Below are positions 1 to 9,670 of a DNA stretch of 64,000 nt, one piece after another (position 1 is the first letter of the stretch; each line of letters starts with the position of its first letter). The stretch lies in contig CAVQSZ010000022.1 in the NCBI GenBank assembly GCA_963716115.1, positions 12,332 through 76,331 on the forward strand. Direction: 5' to 3'. This stretch comes from AP-15 sp963716115. Lineage in GTDB: Bacteria > Pseudomonadota > Alphaproteobacteria > ATCC43930 > CGMCC-115725. Below the pieces are notes generated by a model. The model was given only the letters and a program-made list of their open reading frames with translations. It was not told the DNA's origin and did not search any database. The position numbers were made by a program, and so were the translations under genes.

Positions 1-1
1 T

Positions 2-1028
2 GCGGCGGCGATCTACCACGAGCCGATCCTGTGGGCGGCGGTCATCGCCGCGGCGTTCAATCTGGTGGTGGTGCGCGCCGCCTTTGGCGGGGCCGATCTT
101 GGCGACCGCGACATGACGGCGCTCGCCGCCCTGGCCGGGCTTGCTCTGCTGACGCGGGTGTCGATCGGCGCGACGCTCTATTTCGGCGCGGTCCTGTTGA
201 TCGGATGGACGGTGTGGCGCCGGCACGGGCCGGGCCGCTTCGCGCGGCCGTCGCCGGCGGGCGATTGGCGGCTGCCGGCGGCGGCCGCCGCCGCGCTCCG
301 CGATCCGGGTCTCTGGCTGCCGCTCGTGGTTCTCGGGGCGGCGGCGGCGGCGGTCGGCGCGATCAATTTCGAGCGCTGGGGCAACCCGCTTACCTTTGTC
401 GATTTCCACGATTACTTCTGGTTTAAAAAGCACCCCGATTTTCTCGCGGTGTACGACAATTACGGCGAGTTCGATCTCGGCCGCGTGTGGATCGGGGCGC
501 TCTACTACGCCACCGGCATCCCCTATGTGCTGAAGTCGATCCCGCCTTTCGCGGGGTTTCTGCTCTCCCGGGTCGCCCTGATCGAGGCGCCGCCGTTCAC
601 CCCGCTGTTGACCAACCCGCTGACCGTGGTCCTTGCCGGCGTCGGTCTCTATCGCCTGTGGTGGAAGCCGGATCTCGCCCCCGGCGCGCTCGGCGCTCCT
701 GCGCCTGGCGTCGATCGGCCACGCGCTGGCGGTGCTGCTGATTTTCGCGGCGATGGCCTACGTCATGCGCTACCGCTTCGATCTGGCCCCGTTCATGACA
801 TTGGCGGCGTTCGTCGGCTACCGCTCGGTATCGATCGCGGCCGCCGAGGCGCGGGCCGCGGCGCGGCATCGGATCCGCGTCGCCGCGATCGGATTGTGCG
901 TCCTCGGCATCCTCGGCAGCCACTACGTGCTGCTGATCCACAAGGTGTGGAGCATCGGCGTGCCCATGCAGGTCCGCCTCGCGCTGCTGCCGTTCGCGCC
1001 GTTCGCCCACGCCGCGCTCGAGCCGTGA
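2..1028 (+). pseudogene. Polytopic membrane protein (GT-C-like), 5' cut by window edge, one frameshift
   Basis: This is a partial gene whose reading frame is already open at base 2. It reads in frame 2 through hydrophobic helices and the motif GRVWIGALYYATG, then must move to frame 3 near bases 670-700 to continue as SIGHALAVLLIF and RYRFDLAPFMTLAA, ending at 1028. The next gene (1081-2637) is a close paralogue that reads straight through the same stretch, which is how the shift was located. The shift is consistent with one extra base. The function is not recognised; the many membrane spans and the glycosyltransferase neighbourhood suggest a GT-C type transferase or a polysaccharide membrane protein (inference). 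Confidence 0.7.
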
Positions 1029-1080
1029 CCCCGGCGGCGGCGGGCGTGGCTCGAACGCGGCGATAACCGCCGAGGCGGCC

Positions 1081-2637
1081 GTGCGAGCCAAATCTGACGG
1101 TCTTTCCGGGGGCGCCGATCAGGGCTGGAACGGCGTCGCCTCGGTGCTGTCCGACCCGGGCAAGTTCACCGTCCTGCTGGCCGTCCTTGCCCTCTACTAC
1201 TTGTTCCTCCTGAGCAACGGGACCTTTCAAATCTTTGCCCCGGAGATGTTCGACAAGGCCTTCGGCAGTATGCTCGAGCATCTCCTGCGCGGCGAATTCA
1301 CTGTCGATCCCGCCGCGATCAACTCGAGCGCCTACTCGGAAGCGTGGGTCAGAAACGGTCGGACCTACTCCTATTTCGGAATCTTGCCGGCGCTGCTCCG
1401 GCTCGCCGCGATGCCTTTCACCGATGTCGCGCAGGCCGACCTGGCAAGGCTTTCCTGCCTGGCGGCGGTGGTGATCTACGTCGCCCTGCAGCTGCGGATG
1501 CTGCTGGCGGTTCACCACAGCCTGCCTGCGGCGACGCAGGCGCCGGGGCTGCTCGCGGCGATGATTGCGGCGACGGCGCTGAGCGGGCCGCAGATCTACA
1601 TTCTGGCGACCGGCTGGATCTACCACGAGCCGATCCTCTGGGCCGCCGCCGTGGCCGCCGGCTTCAACCTCGTCGTCCTGCGCGCCGCCCTCGCGCGCGG
1701 CTTGGGCGGCCGCGAGCTGACGCTGCTGGCGATGCTCGCCGGGCTCGCCCTCCTGGCGCGGCCGACGGTCGGCGTGGCGCTCTACCTCGGCGCGGCGCTG
1801 CTGATCGCGTGGACGGCGTTGCGCCCATGGGCCGGCGGCGGCGCCGCGCCGACGATTTCGGCGAAAGCGGCGGCGCTCGCGAGGCTGGCGCTTGCGCTGG
1901 CCTGCGACCGGCGGCTGGCGCTGCCGATCGCCATCCTCGCCGTGTTCGCCGCCGTCGCCGGGGTGGTCAATTTCGGGCGTTGGGGCGACCCCTTCGCCTT
2001 CGCCGATTACCGTTACGCCACCTACGGGAAATTCCAGGATAACGCCCTGGCGGTGCTTCACGATTACGGCGAGTTCAACTTTGGCCGTCTATGGATCGGA
2101 GCGCTCTACTACGCGACCGGCGCGCCGTGGCTGCTGAAGCACGCGCCGCCCTTCGCCGAATTTCTGCACGCCCGCTATCAGAGCATCGAGGCGCCGGCGA
2201 TCACGCCGCTCCTCACCAACCCGCTCACCGTCGCGCTCGCCGCTTTCGGCCTCTACCGGCTGTGGCGGCGGCCGGAGCCGTGCGCCACGCCGGAGCCCGG
2301 CGCATCGAGCGTGACGACCCTGCGCCTCGCGCTGATCGGCCACGCATCGGCGGTTCTGCTGATCTTCCTGGCTATGGCGCTGGCGCTGCGCTATCGCTTC
2401 GATCTGGCGCCCTTCATGACGTTGGCGGCGCTGGTCGGATACCGCGCGGTTTCGATGCGCGCCGCCGACCTCGCCGCGGCCGCGCGCCGGCGCCTGCGCC
2501 GCGCCGCGGCCGCGATGTGCGTCATCGGCATTCTCGGCAGCCACTATGTGCTGATCCTGTACAAGGTATGGAGCATGGGGGTTCCGCTCGCGGTCCGCCG
2601 CGCGCTGCTGCCGTTCTCGCCGGTCTCGCCGTTTTGA
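1081..2637 (+). CDS. Polytopic membrane protein, possible GT-C family glycosyltransferase
   Basis: This 518-residue protein starts at a GTG and has about ten hydrophobic segments. The first lies near residues 28-46, followed by a soluble loop carrying acidic residues (PEMFDKAFGSMLEH). The central motif GRLWIGALYYATG and the C-terminal RYRFDLAPFMTLAALVGY are shared with the truncated tandem copy just upstream, 53 bp away, so the two arose by duplication. No family signature was recognised with confidence. Membrane glycosyltransferases of the GT-C fold have this general build, and the neighbours are glycosyltransferases, so a role in glycan or lipid glycosylation at the inner membrane is inferred. 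Confidence 0.75.
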   Translation: MRAKSDGLSGGADQGWNGVASVLSDPGKFTVLLAVLALYYLFLLSNGTFQIFAPEMFDKAFGSMLEHLLRGEFTVDPAAINSSAYSEAWVRNGRTYSYFGILPALLRLAAMPFTDVAQADLARLSCLAAVVIYVALQLRMLLAVHHSLPAATQAPGLLAAMIAATALSGPQIYILATGWIYHEPILWAAAVAAGFNLVVLRAALARGLGGRELTLLAMLAGLALLARPTVGVALYLGAALLIAWTALRPWAGGGAAPTISAKAAALARLALALACDRRLALPIAILAVFAAVAGVVNFGRWGDPFAFADYRYATYGKFQDNALAVLHDYGEFNFGRLWIGALYYATGAPWLLKHAPPFAEFLHARYQSIEAPAITPLLTNPLTVALAAFGLYRLWRRPEPCATPEPGASSVTTLRLALIGHASAVLLIFLAMALALRYRFDLAPFMTLAALVGYRAVSMRAADLAAAARRRLRRAAAAMCVIGILGSHYVLILYKVWSMGVPLAVRRALLPFSPVSPF

Positions 2638-2769
2638 CCCGCATCCGCTGCGAATGACGTGATGCTCCGCCAAAAATCGCCGGGGAGCCGGCGCCGCCGT
2701 GACCCATCCGCCGCGGCCGATGCCGATGCGCGCCGCGCGTCGGCCTCCTGAGAGGGCGGGGCCGTCGCT

Positions 2770-3744
2770 GTGAAGATGCGCGCGCTCCAGATCGCCATCG
2801 GGCTCGCCTGCACTTTTTTCTTTCTCGCGCTCGCCCTTTACCGGGTGCCGGTCGCGACCGTCGGCGAGGCGCTGGCGGCGGTCGATCCGGTCTGGGTCGG
2901 GGCGGCGATGCTCGCCTATGCGGCAACCCTGCTGCTGCGGGCGCGGCGCTGGCAGATCATCCTGCGCCCGGTCGCGGTCGTCCCCTATCCGACGGTGGCG
3001 AGAGCGCTCGTCGTCGGCTACGGCCTGAACGCGATCATGCCGGCGCGGCTGGGCGAGCTGTTTCGCGCCGAGTTCTTCAAGAAGACCTATGGCCTCTCGC
3101 GGGTGTGGGCGCTGACCTCGATCGTCATCGAGCGCCTGTTCGACGGGGTGGCGGTGATCGCCTGCCTCGGCGTCGGGCTGCTGCTGGCGACGGTGGCGAG
3201 GAAGGGCTCGGGCATTCTGCTCGAAATCCTGGCGACCGGCGGCATTCTGTTCGGGCTGCTGCTGCTCGCGGCGGTGTGCCTCGCGGGACCGGCGGCGCCG
3301 CGCCTGTTTGCGCGGTTTTCGGGATTGGCCGCGCAGCTCGGCATGGTGCAGCGGGGCTTCGCGATCCTGCGGACCTGGCGCATCGTGGAGGTGGCCGCGC
3401 TGACCGTGATCGTCTACCTGCCGGAGATGCTGTCCTTGTGGCTCCTCGTCAAGTCGCTCGGCGCGGCGCTCGGCTTCGGCGATACCCTGGTCCTCGTCGG
3501 CGCCGCGAGCCTGAGCACCCTGGCGCCGTCCGGGCCGGCGTTTCTCGGCGCCTTGCAGCTCGCCTACGCCCTGGCGCTCGAATTCGCCGGCTACCCCCGC
3601 GCCCTCGGCATCGCCGCCGCGACGCTCGCCCAGCTCTGCCTCTTGCTGCCGATCGCGCTGGCCGCCGCCGGGGTTCTCGTCCACGGGTCGCGAAGCCTGC
3701 TCCGCCCCATCCTCGCAAAGGATCAGGCGCAAACGGAGGAGTAG
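2770..3744 (+). CDS. Lysylphosphatidylglycerol synthase TM region / UPF0104-type flippase-like protein
   Basis: This 324-residue protein begins at a GTG and consists of about eight membrane helices with short loops. The stretch NAIMPARLGELFRAEFF near residues 83-100 matches the conserved Pro-x-Arg-x-Gly-Glu signature of the flippase-like membrane domain (UPF0104, TIGR00374 type) also found at the N-terminus of MprF. Stand-alone members are often encoded next to glycosyltransferases and are thought to move or help synthesise lipid-linked intermediates. Here it lies 132 bp after a polytopic membrane protein and faces the convergent gene at 3765-5390. The substrate is unknown. Confidence 0.85.
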   Translation: MKMRALQIAIGLACTFFFLALALYRVPVATVGEALAAVDPVWVGAAMLAYAATLLLRARRWQIILRPVAVVPYPTVARALVVGYGLNAIMPARLGELFRAEFFKKTYGLSRVWALTSIVIERLFDGVAVIACLGVGLLLATVARKGSGILLEILATGGILFGLLLLAAVCLAGPAAPRLFARFSGLAAQLGMVQRGFAILRTWRIVEVAALTVIVYLPEMLSLWLLVKSLGAALGFGDTLVLVGAASLSTLAPSGPAFLGALQLAYALALEFAGYPRALGIAAATLAQLCLLLPIALAAAGVLVHGSRSLLRPILAKDQAQTEE

Positions 3745-3764
3745 TGGTCAACCACTCCAGCTTG

Positions 3765-5390
3765 CTACCAGCTGGGGTGTGAAATCTGATCGGCGGTCAG
3801 GGGCGCGCATCCGTTTTCCTCCAATGCCGCGACCAGGCCGCGGTCTTTCTCGCCGTTGCGGGGCGTCTGCACCAAGGCGTTGCCGCCGTACCCGAACCCC
3901 TTGATCGTGCATAGCGGCCGATAAGCCGACCCGATCGCCTCGCGCAGATCGGGATCGATGGCCGCCACGCCGCGCCAGCTCATGCTGTTCGCTGCGGTGA
4001 GGACAATATCGAACTCGCCGTTTCGAATTCGCCCGAGGATCGGCTGCGGGTCGAATTTCCCGAGGCGCTGCAGGTAGGAGAGCAGATAGGGCTCGGTCAA
4101 GGTCGGCACGGGATCGAGCAGAGCCAGCCCCGGGATCGTGGAAAAGATATGCCGCCCGTGCAGCAGGTCCCGCCATTTTCGGAACCGGTCGTTGCTGACC
4201 GCGACGATGTTCCCGGCGCTCTCGCCGCGAAGCGCCCGGAACAGCTCGAGCGCCGGCGGCGGCCACCACAGCAGGATGAAGATCGCCGCCATGAATGCGG
4301 CGATGCCGATACGCCGCCGCGCCCAGCGCGTCAGCCGGTAGACCCCGAGGACCGAGGCCGGGACCACGCCGAGAAACGCGGCGAAGAAATAATTGATGTT
4401 GCCGCCCGCCTGAATGTCGGCGAGCGCGGCGGTGACGAAGGAGACCAGAACGAACAGGAAGAGCAGCGCCCAGCGCGGAGAGCCGCGTCCGGGAAACGGA
4501 ACCAGCGCCGGCAAGGCCAGCAAGACCACCGGCTCGCTGACCGCATGATAAGCCAGCATGACCGCCCCGCCCGGGTCCTTGACGGCAGGGCTCAGGGCCA
4601 GGATTTGCGGCAGCATTCCAGGTTCGCGCAGCCAAACCAGAAAATAGAGGCCGACGGAGGTCAGAACGCCGGCCGCCGCGAAGGTCGCCGATTGACCCCA
4701 TCGCCGGCGCAGCAGCAGCCAGACCGATCCGGCGGCCAATGCCGCGACAAAGGTGATCTTGAACTGGGTGGCAAGGCCCGCGCACAAGCCTGCCGGCAGC
4801 GCGGCGCCCGGCGAGCGCGACAACAACAGTCTCACCGCCAGCAGGCTGAAGGCGGCGCCGGGAAAATCTCCGTGAAAGGACAGCACCCAGTCCTTGAACG
4901 GGAGGATCGAGGTCGACAACAGCAGGCCCCAGCACCAGGCGCGCCGCGCTGGAACGAGCGTGCGGGCGATCGATACCGTAACGCCGATGGCGGCGAGAAA
5001 CATGACGACCGAGACGAGGCGAAGACCCAGGTATGGGTTCTCGAAGGTCACAAGCCGGCCGGGCAGCGAATAGAGGATGTAGACGAGCGGACCGTAAACC
5101 GTGGGCAGGTAAGGGGCCTGCGACAGATCTCGATAGATCGCCCCGGTGTGCTGAAAATGCGCTACATCGTATAGGACATAGGCCTCGGCCCACGTGATCT
5201 CGTTCATTAAAAACAGCTGGACAGCCTGCGTGTTCAGCAGCAGCAATAAATTTGTCAGGCAATAGAGGCCCAACGACCCCGCCACGGCGCAGCCGGCAAT
5301 CCGGCGGCTGGCGGGGGTGTCTCGCGCGCCGATCCCGGATATGCTCGTCAATGCGCTCCGCAGCCGCTGCCGCGCCATCATCAAGCGCAT
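3765..5390 (-). CDS. Polytopic membrane protein, GT39/GT87-like (GT-C) glycosyltransferase candidate
   Basis: The start is placed at the ATG whose complement lies at 5388-5390 (MRLMMARQRL). The open frame extends upstream, but that part is Arg/Pro-rich and overlaps the next gene. The product is about 541 residues with an N-terminal helix (GSLGLYCLTNLLLLL), a loop containing YDVAHFQHTGAIYRDLSQ, and roughly ten further helices, the layout of GT-C mannosyltransferase-type proteins that use polyprenyl-phosphate sugars. The C-terminal ~130 residues are soluble and may be periplasmic. It follows the GT2 gene at 5489-6493 on the same strand with a gap of about 100 bp, a common pairing in which the GT2 charges the lipid carrier (inference). 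Confidence 0.75.
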   Translation of the reverse strand: MRLMMARQRLRSALTSISGIGARDTPASRRIAGCAVAGSLGLYCLTNLLLLLNTQAVQLFLMNEITWAEAYVLYDVAHFQHTGAIYRDLSQAPYLPTVYGPLVYILYSLPGRLVTFENPYLGLRLVSVVMFLAAIGVTVSIARTLVPARRAWCWGLLLSTSILPFKDWVLSFHGDFPGAAFSLLAVRLLLSRSPGAALPAGLCAGLATQFKITFVAALAAGSVWLLLRRRWGQSATFAAAGVLTSVGLYFLVWLREPGMLPQILALSPAVKDPGGAVMLAYHAVSEPVVLLALPALVPFPGRGSPRWALLFLFVLVSFVTAALADIQAGGNINYFFAAFLGVVPASVLGVYRLTRWARRRIGIAAFMAAIFILLWWPPPALELFRALRGESAGNIVAVSNDRFRKWRDLLHGRHIFSTIPGLALLDPVPTLTEPYLLSYLQRLGKFDPQPILGRIRNGEFDIVLTAANSMSWRGVAAIDPDLREAIGSAYRPLCTIKGFGYGGNALVQTPRNGEKDRGLVAALEENGCAPLTADQISHPSW

Positions 5391-5488
5391 CGAACGCCGT
5401 TCTCCAAAGCCGTCGGGATCAGGTTCACGGTGCGGTGCAGGGAGCTGCGGTGTCAAGGCGCCCAGCGCGCGCCTCGCCTCGGACCGCT

Positions 5489-6493
5489 TCAGCCGTCGCG
5501 CGCGAATTGCGTGGCCGGTTGATCGAATTCGACCCGGCCGCCGGGCGGCGCCGATACGATCTCCCGGACGATGAAGAGGGGTCGTTGCTTGGTCTGGATG
5601 TAAATCCGGCCGAGATACTCCCCGATCAGGCCAAGACAGAACAGCTGCACGGAAGAAAATATCGCCATGCCTAAGAACGTGCTCGCCCATCCGGGCACGG
5701 TGCCCAGATACAGCCACGCAAAAAATACGAATATCGCCAAGCCCGCCGCAAAGAATGCGAAAATAAATGCGGCATGAAGACTGATGCGCAGTGGCGTTAT
5801 CGAAAACCCGGTTACCGCATCGACCGCGAAGGTCAGCATTTTGCGCACGGGGTATTTCGTCTCCCCGGCGAAACGCTTGTCGCGGTGGTATTTGATGGCG
5901 ACCTGGCGGAAGCCGATCCAGGCCACCATGCCGCGGATAAAGCGCTGCTGCTCCGGCATCGCCAGCAGCGCATCGAGCACGCGGCGGCTCATCAGCCTGA
6001 AATCGCCGGTGTCGGGCGGGATCGGCACATCGGCCATCAGCAGCAGCAGTCGGTAAAACGTCCGGGCGCTGAGCTTTTTGAACCAGGTCTCGCCGTCGCG
6101 CTCGAGCCGTTGGCCATAGACGACATCGGCCCCGTCATCCATCAGCCGCATCATCTCGGACAGCAGCTCGGGCGGGTCCTGCAGGTCGGCGTCGATCACC
6201 AGAATGCGCTCGCCGCGGGCAAAGGAGAGCCCGGCCGACAGCGCCAGCTGGTGCCCGTGGTTTCGCGACAGGTCGACCGCGACGACATGGCGATCGTCGT
6301 GGGCGAGGTCCCGCAGCATCGCCCAGGTCCGATCGCGGGAACCATCGTTGACCAGGATCAGCTCGTAGCCATCCGCCACCAGGCCGCGGCAGGCGAGGCT
6401 GACGCGATGGTGCAGCTCGCCGATCACCCCCTCCTCGTTGCAGCACGGGATCACGACCGACAGCTTGATGCGGGCTTGGGGTTCGTGCGTCAT
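5489..6493 (-). CDS. GT2 family glycosyltransferase, GtrB/ArnC-like
   Basis: This 334-residue protein has an N-terminal GT-A fold with nucleotide-sugar motifs LSVVIPCCNEE (residues 11-21), VNDGSRD around Asp50 and the metal-binding DADLQDPP around Asp101/Asp103. Two C-terminal transmembrane helices follow (about residues 235-300), ending in YIQTKQRPLFIV, a typical tail of polyprenyl-phosphate glycosyltransferases such as GtrB, ArnC and DpmA. It probably transfers a sugar from a nucleotide donor to undecaprenyl phosphate on the cytoplasmic face. The likely acceptor-side partner is the membrane protein encoded immediately downstream. The family is clear; the sugar is unknown. Confidence 0.93.
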   Translation of the reverse strand: MTHEPQARIKLSVVIPCCNEEGVIGELHHRVSLACRGLVADGYELILVNDGSRDRTWAMLRDLAHDDRHVVAVDLSRNHGHQLALSAGLSFARGERILVIDADLQDPPELLSEMMRLMDDGADVVYGQRLERDGETWFKKLSARTFYRLLLLMADVPIPPDTGDFRLMSRRVLDALLAMPEQQRFIRGMVAWIGFRQVAIKYHRDKRFAGETKYPVRKMLTFAVDAVTGFSITPLRISLHAAFIFAFFAAGLAIFVFFAWLYLGTVPGWASTFLGMAIFSSVQLFCLGLIGEYLGRIYIQTKQRPLFIVREIVSAPPGGRVEFDQPATQFARDG

Positions 6494-6582
6494 TTCGGGT
6501 GCGGCCTCCTCTATCCTGGCCCGAAACCTGTCGGCATGTCGGCTGATGGTGGGGCAATAAGGGGGGCGGGGGGTTGTCCGGA

Positions 6583-7338
6583 TCAGCCGGAGAGCATCCG
6601 GACCATGGCGTGCTTCAGCCGGGCGAAGCGCTGGACAACCGGCTGCGGCAAGCGTCGCAAGGTCAATTTCCGCAAACGCCAGGGCAGCGGCGCCAGATCG
6701 CCGATCGGCTGACCTCGCGGCAGCCGCGTCCGCAGAAGCTCAGGCGGGATCCGGTCCAGGGCCGTCTCGCGGACATAAAGCAATATATTGTATCGGTACC
6801 AAGGCTCGATGGCCCTGATGCCGGCGATATCGGGCCTGATGCAGTCCAGCACCGCGAAGCCGTGACGGGAAAATTTCTCCCGCCAATACTCATAGGGTTG
6901 CTCATTGACGTGAAATTCGCCGCCCTGGCCGGGAACCGCCGCGGAAAACAATATGACGTCGCCGTGGGCGACAATGTTCGCGATGAAAACGTCCGCTTTC
7001 GAAGCGGGGATGTGCTCGGCGACCTCGAGGCTCTGCACGAGGTCGAACCGGCGCCCCAGACGGATCGGCTCGGCCAAGTCGCAGGCGGCGAAATTTTCTT
7101 TGGGGACGGCCAGCCGATCGGGGCCGACGTAGTCGCCGTCGACGCCCAAGGCGTCGGCGACTCCGCTGCGGCGCCATTCCTCGACCCACACGCCGCGGCC
7201 GCACCCGATATCAAGGACGCTCGACACCTGAAGGCGCTGGCGCAGGAACGGGATGATATGCCTCGCGGATCGCCGCGCCCCGCCGCCGATGTAGTCGAAA
7301 AACCTGTCGTCATAGTCGTGCTTGGCCGGTTCAGGCAT
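6583..7338 (-). CDS. Class I SAM-dependent methyltransferase
   Basis: The protein is about 251 residues, starting at the ATG complemented at 7336-7338 (MPEPAKHDYDDRFF) with a GGGGGA stretch about 9 bases upstream. Motif I is VLDIGCGRGVWVEEW near residue 45, the acidic post-I residue is in GVDGDYV, and LVQSLEVAEHIP near residue 105 is the motif II/III region of class I methyltransferases. It resembles the FkbM/UbiE-like methyltransferases found inside glycan loci. It is transcribed divergently from the methyltransferase at 7642-8409. The acceptor is unknown. Confidence 0.88.
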   Translation of the reverse strand: MPEPAKHDYDDRFFDYIGGGARRSARHIIPFLRQRLQVSSVLDIGCGRGVWVEEWRRSGVADALGVDGDYVGPDRLAVPKENFAACDLAEPIRLGRRFDLVQSLEVAEHIPASKADVFIANIVAHGDVILFSAAVPGQGGEFHVNEQPYEYWREKFSRHGFAVLDCIRPDIAGIRAIEPWYRYNILLYVRETALDRIPPELLRTRLPRGQPIGDLAPLPWRLRKLTLRRLPQPVVQRFARLKHAMVRMLSG

Positions 7339-7641
7339 TGCCGATCGATCCCCCAACGTCGAGAGACGGCCGATATGGCCGACGGCCCGACCCGGCGCGC
7401 GGCTATCGGCCCCCGACCGGCGAGACCCCGATACCCGTCATGCAACGCAAGAGCCGATGGAGCTCGCTCACAGTCCCCCTGCCAAGACAAGTCTCGCCAC
7501 CGGCCGTCGAAGGTACACGACCGCGGGACCGCTGTCCATCAGCCGCGCCTCCGTTCGCCGGTTTGCCGCAGCCGACCGCCTCGGCTATCCTCGCGTATCG
7601 GGACGCGCGCGCGGCCCGTGCGCGACACGCCGACCGGGGGA

Positions 7642-8409
7642 GTGGCGGTATTGGGAGGGTCCGAGTTCACCCGATCGCAGTTCGACGAGGCTTATCCCGA
7701 CGGCGTCGACCGGCATTTCTGGCATTTGGCGCGAACCCGTCTGGTCGAGGCGACCCTGCGGCAAGGGCTCGACAACGGCGGCCGCGCGCTCGAAATCGGC
7801 TGCGGGCCGGGCCTTGTGCTGCGGCATCTGCGCAACCGCGGCGTTGATTGCTGGGGGTGCGAGCTCAGCCGCCCGCGGGTTCCCGGCCCGCTGCGGCCGT
7901 TCGTCTTCGTCAACCGGGATTTCCGCGCGCTCGACCCTGGGTTCCGGCGGGAAATCCGCGCCCTTCTGCTGCTGGACGTGCTGGAGCACGTCCCGGACGA
8001 CATCGGCTTCCTGCGCGATTTGGCGGAATGCTTCCCGGCATGCCGGTCGCTGGTGCTGACGGTGCCGGCGCGCGGCGAGCTGTGGTCGAATTACGACGAC
8101 CATTACGGGCACCTGCGCCGGTATGACCGCCCGACCCTGGCGGCGGCAGTCGAGCGAGGCGGCTTTTCGATCGCCCGCCAGAGCTATTTTTTTCATGAGC
8201 TCTATGCGCCGATGCTGCTGGCGGCAAAGCTTGCCGGGGGCCGCAACCCGCAGTGGCGGGCGCCGGCCAACGCCCGGCTGCACGGCTTTCTGGCTGCGCT
8301 CAGCGGGCTTTGCCACGCGGTCGTTCCGGGGAGCTGGCCGGGAACGTCCTTGATCGCCCTGGCGGTCCGTGGCGCGCCGGCCGACGAGCCGCCGCGGCGT
8401 GCCGCTTGA
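7642..8409 (+). CDS. Class I SAM-dependent methyltransferase
   Basis: The open frame extends far upstream, but homology-like sequence begins only at GGSEFTRSQFDEAYPDG. The start is therefore placed at GTG 7642; TTG 7651 is an alternative with a GGGGGAG stretch 9 bases before it. Motif I is ALEIGCGPGLVLRHL, followed by CWGCELS and LLLDVLEHVPDD, all standard for ubiquinone/menaquinone-type class I methyltransferases. A C-terminal hydrophobic helix (LYAPMLLAAKLAGG) may associate with the membrane. Its stop is 1 bp before the ATG of the GT2 gene at 8411, so the two are translationally coupled and probably act in the same glycan or lipid pathway. Confidence 0.85.
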   Translation: MAVLGGSEFTRSQFDEAYPDGVDRHFWHLARTRLVEATLRQGLDNGGRALEIGCGPGLVLRHLRNRGVDCWGCELSRPRVPGPLRPFVFVNRDFRALDPGFRREIRALLLLDVLEHVPDDIGFLRDLAECFPACRSLVLTVPARGELWSNYDDHYGHLRRYDRPTLAAAVERGGFSIARQSYFFHELYAPMLLAAKLAGGRNPQWRAPANARLHGFLAALSGLCHAVVPGSWPGTSLIALAVRGAPADEPPRRAA

Positions 8410-8410
8410 T

Positions 8411-9265
8411 ATGGAGCTTGTCAACGCCGGTCCGGGCGCGACGCCGACCCTCTCGGTCGTCATTCCCGTCTACAACGAAATTCACACCATCGGCCATATC
8501 CTGCGCGAGGTCGCGCGCGCATTGCCCGAGGTGTCCAAGCAGATCATAATCGTCGACGATTGCTCGAACGACGGAACCGCCGAGTGGCTGGCGCGCAATG
8601 TCGCCAATGCGGCGGGGCCATGGCGCGGCCTCTCGCTCGACGCCGCCGGCGACATCCGCCTCTGCCCGGAAGGGCCGCAAAGCCAAAGCAGCTTTTCATT
8701 TGCGGTCGAGTTCCATCAGCGCAACCGCGGCAAGGGCGCCGCGGTGCGGACCGGCCTCGCCAATGTCGCGGGCGACATCGTCGTCATTCAGGACGCCGAC
8801 CTCGAATACGATCCGAACGACTGGTCGCGGATGCTGCCGTTGATTCGGGATCGCAAGGTCGCGGATATCGTCTACGGCTCGCGGTTCTATGGTGAGCCGC
8901 ACCGCTCGTTGTATTACCATCATTATGTCGCCAACCGATTGATCTCTTTTATGTTTAACGTGCTTTACAATCAGATGCTGTCGGACATCGAGGTCTGCTA
9001 CAAGATGTTCACGAGGGAGGTGCTGAAGACGCTGGAGCTCACGTCCGACGATTTCGGGTTGGAAATTGAAATCAGCGCCCAGATTTCCCGGGCCCGGCGG
9101 TGGCGGATCTACGAGGTCGGCATCAGCTATTACGGCCGCACCTATCAGGAGGGTAAGAAGATCGACTGGAGGGACGGTGTAAAGGCGTTGATGTATTTGA
9201 TCAAATTCAGGATGAAGCCGGGCCGCGCCGGATCGGGCGCCGGTCGAAAAATCCGCGGCCGTTAA
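8411..9265 (+). CDS. GT2 family glycosyltransferase, DPM1-like
   Basis: The protein is 284 residues starting at ATG 8411, which sits 1 bp after the upstream stop. Motifs are LSVVIPVYNE near residue 14, IVDDCSNDG near residue 48, and VVIQDADLEYDP with the metal-binding Asp pair. The C-terminal stretch (VGISYYGRTYQEGKKIDWRD) is highly characteristic of dolichyl-phosphate mannose synthase-like bacterial GT2 enzymes lacking C-terminal membrane helices. An insertion after NVANAAGPWRG makes it slightly longer than the usual ~240 residues. It is probably a polyprenyl-phosphate or protein glycosyltransferase; the donor and acceptor are not determinable. Confidence 0.92.
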   Translation: MELVNAGPGATPTLSVVIPVYNEIHTIGHILREVARALPEVSKQIIIVDDCSNDGTAEWLARNVANAAGPWRGLSLDAAGDIRLCPEGPQSQSSFSFAVEFHQRNRGKGAAVRTGLANVAGDIVVIQDADLEYDPNDWSRMLPLIRDRKVADIVYGSRFYGEPHRSLYYHHYVANRLISFMFNVLYNQMLSDIEVCYKMFTREVLKTLELTSDDFGLEIEISAQISRARRWRIYEVGISYYGRTYQEGKKIDWRDGVKALMYLIKFRMKPGRAGSGAGRKIRGR

Positions 9266-9280
9266 AATGAGCTTTATATG

Positions 9281-9670
9281 TCAATAGGTTCATCGTTCCC
9301 GCGAAAGCGCAGGGCTGTCCGGGGAAGTTTCAAGGGCAACCGGTGATGTTCCTCTGGTGGACATCACAAGCAGAGATCGTCATGGCCGGGCTCGACCCGG
9401 CCATCCAGAGGCGGCAGGGGCCTCTCCGGTCGCCGTGGATGCCCGGATCACGTCCGGGCATGACGATCTGAATTGCCTGACACACCGAGAAAACAAGCGA
9501 TGCTTGAATGAGCATTTTCCCCGGACAGCCCTGCGCGAAAGCGGGAACCCAGTGCTCCAAGGGCTCGAACGGTTCCCCCTGTTCATGCCAGGGGCAGGCT
9601 CTGGACCCCGGCTTTCCCCACGGGACAAGCCCGTGGGCTGAAGGCGCACGGGGCGACGATAACCCACTGA
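9281..9670 (-). repeat. Composite palindromic repeat, copy A (inverted relative to copy B at 14889-15280)
   Basis: This ~390-bp block recurs in inverted orientation at 14889-15280. It contains a palindromic core around GTCATGGCCGGGCTCGACCC and its partner near 9447-9466. The core is flanked by inverted arms (a TTCCCGCGAAAGCG...GGGCTGTCCGG type sequence) at 9293-9322 and 9515-9545. A tail runs to ATAACCCACTGA at 9670. On the minus strand it encodes the peptide PGRDPGIHGD, a familiar by-product of intergenic palindromes in alphaproteobacteria. It supplies the C-terminal extension of the methyltransferase at 9330-10382. Confidence 0.8.

Noticed and set aside
2089..3732. Minus-strand open frame opposite the two membrane protein genes
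   Set aside because: Low-complexity Arg/Gln/Glu sequence antisense to a clear flippase-like gene.
6574..7641. Upstream extension of the methyltransferase frame at 7642-8409
   Set aside because: The extension is antisense to another methyltransferase and has no protein-like features.
9357..9641. Small plus-strand ORFs within the composite repeat (also 15051-15572)
   Set aside because: They translate palindromic repeat DNA and do not match between copies as proteins would.
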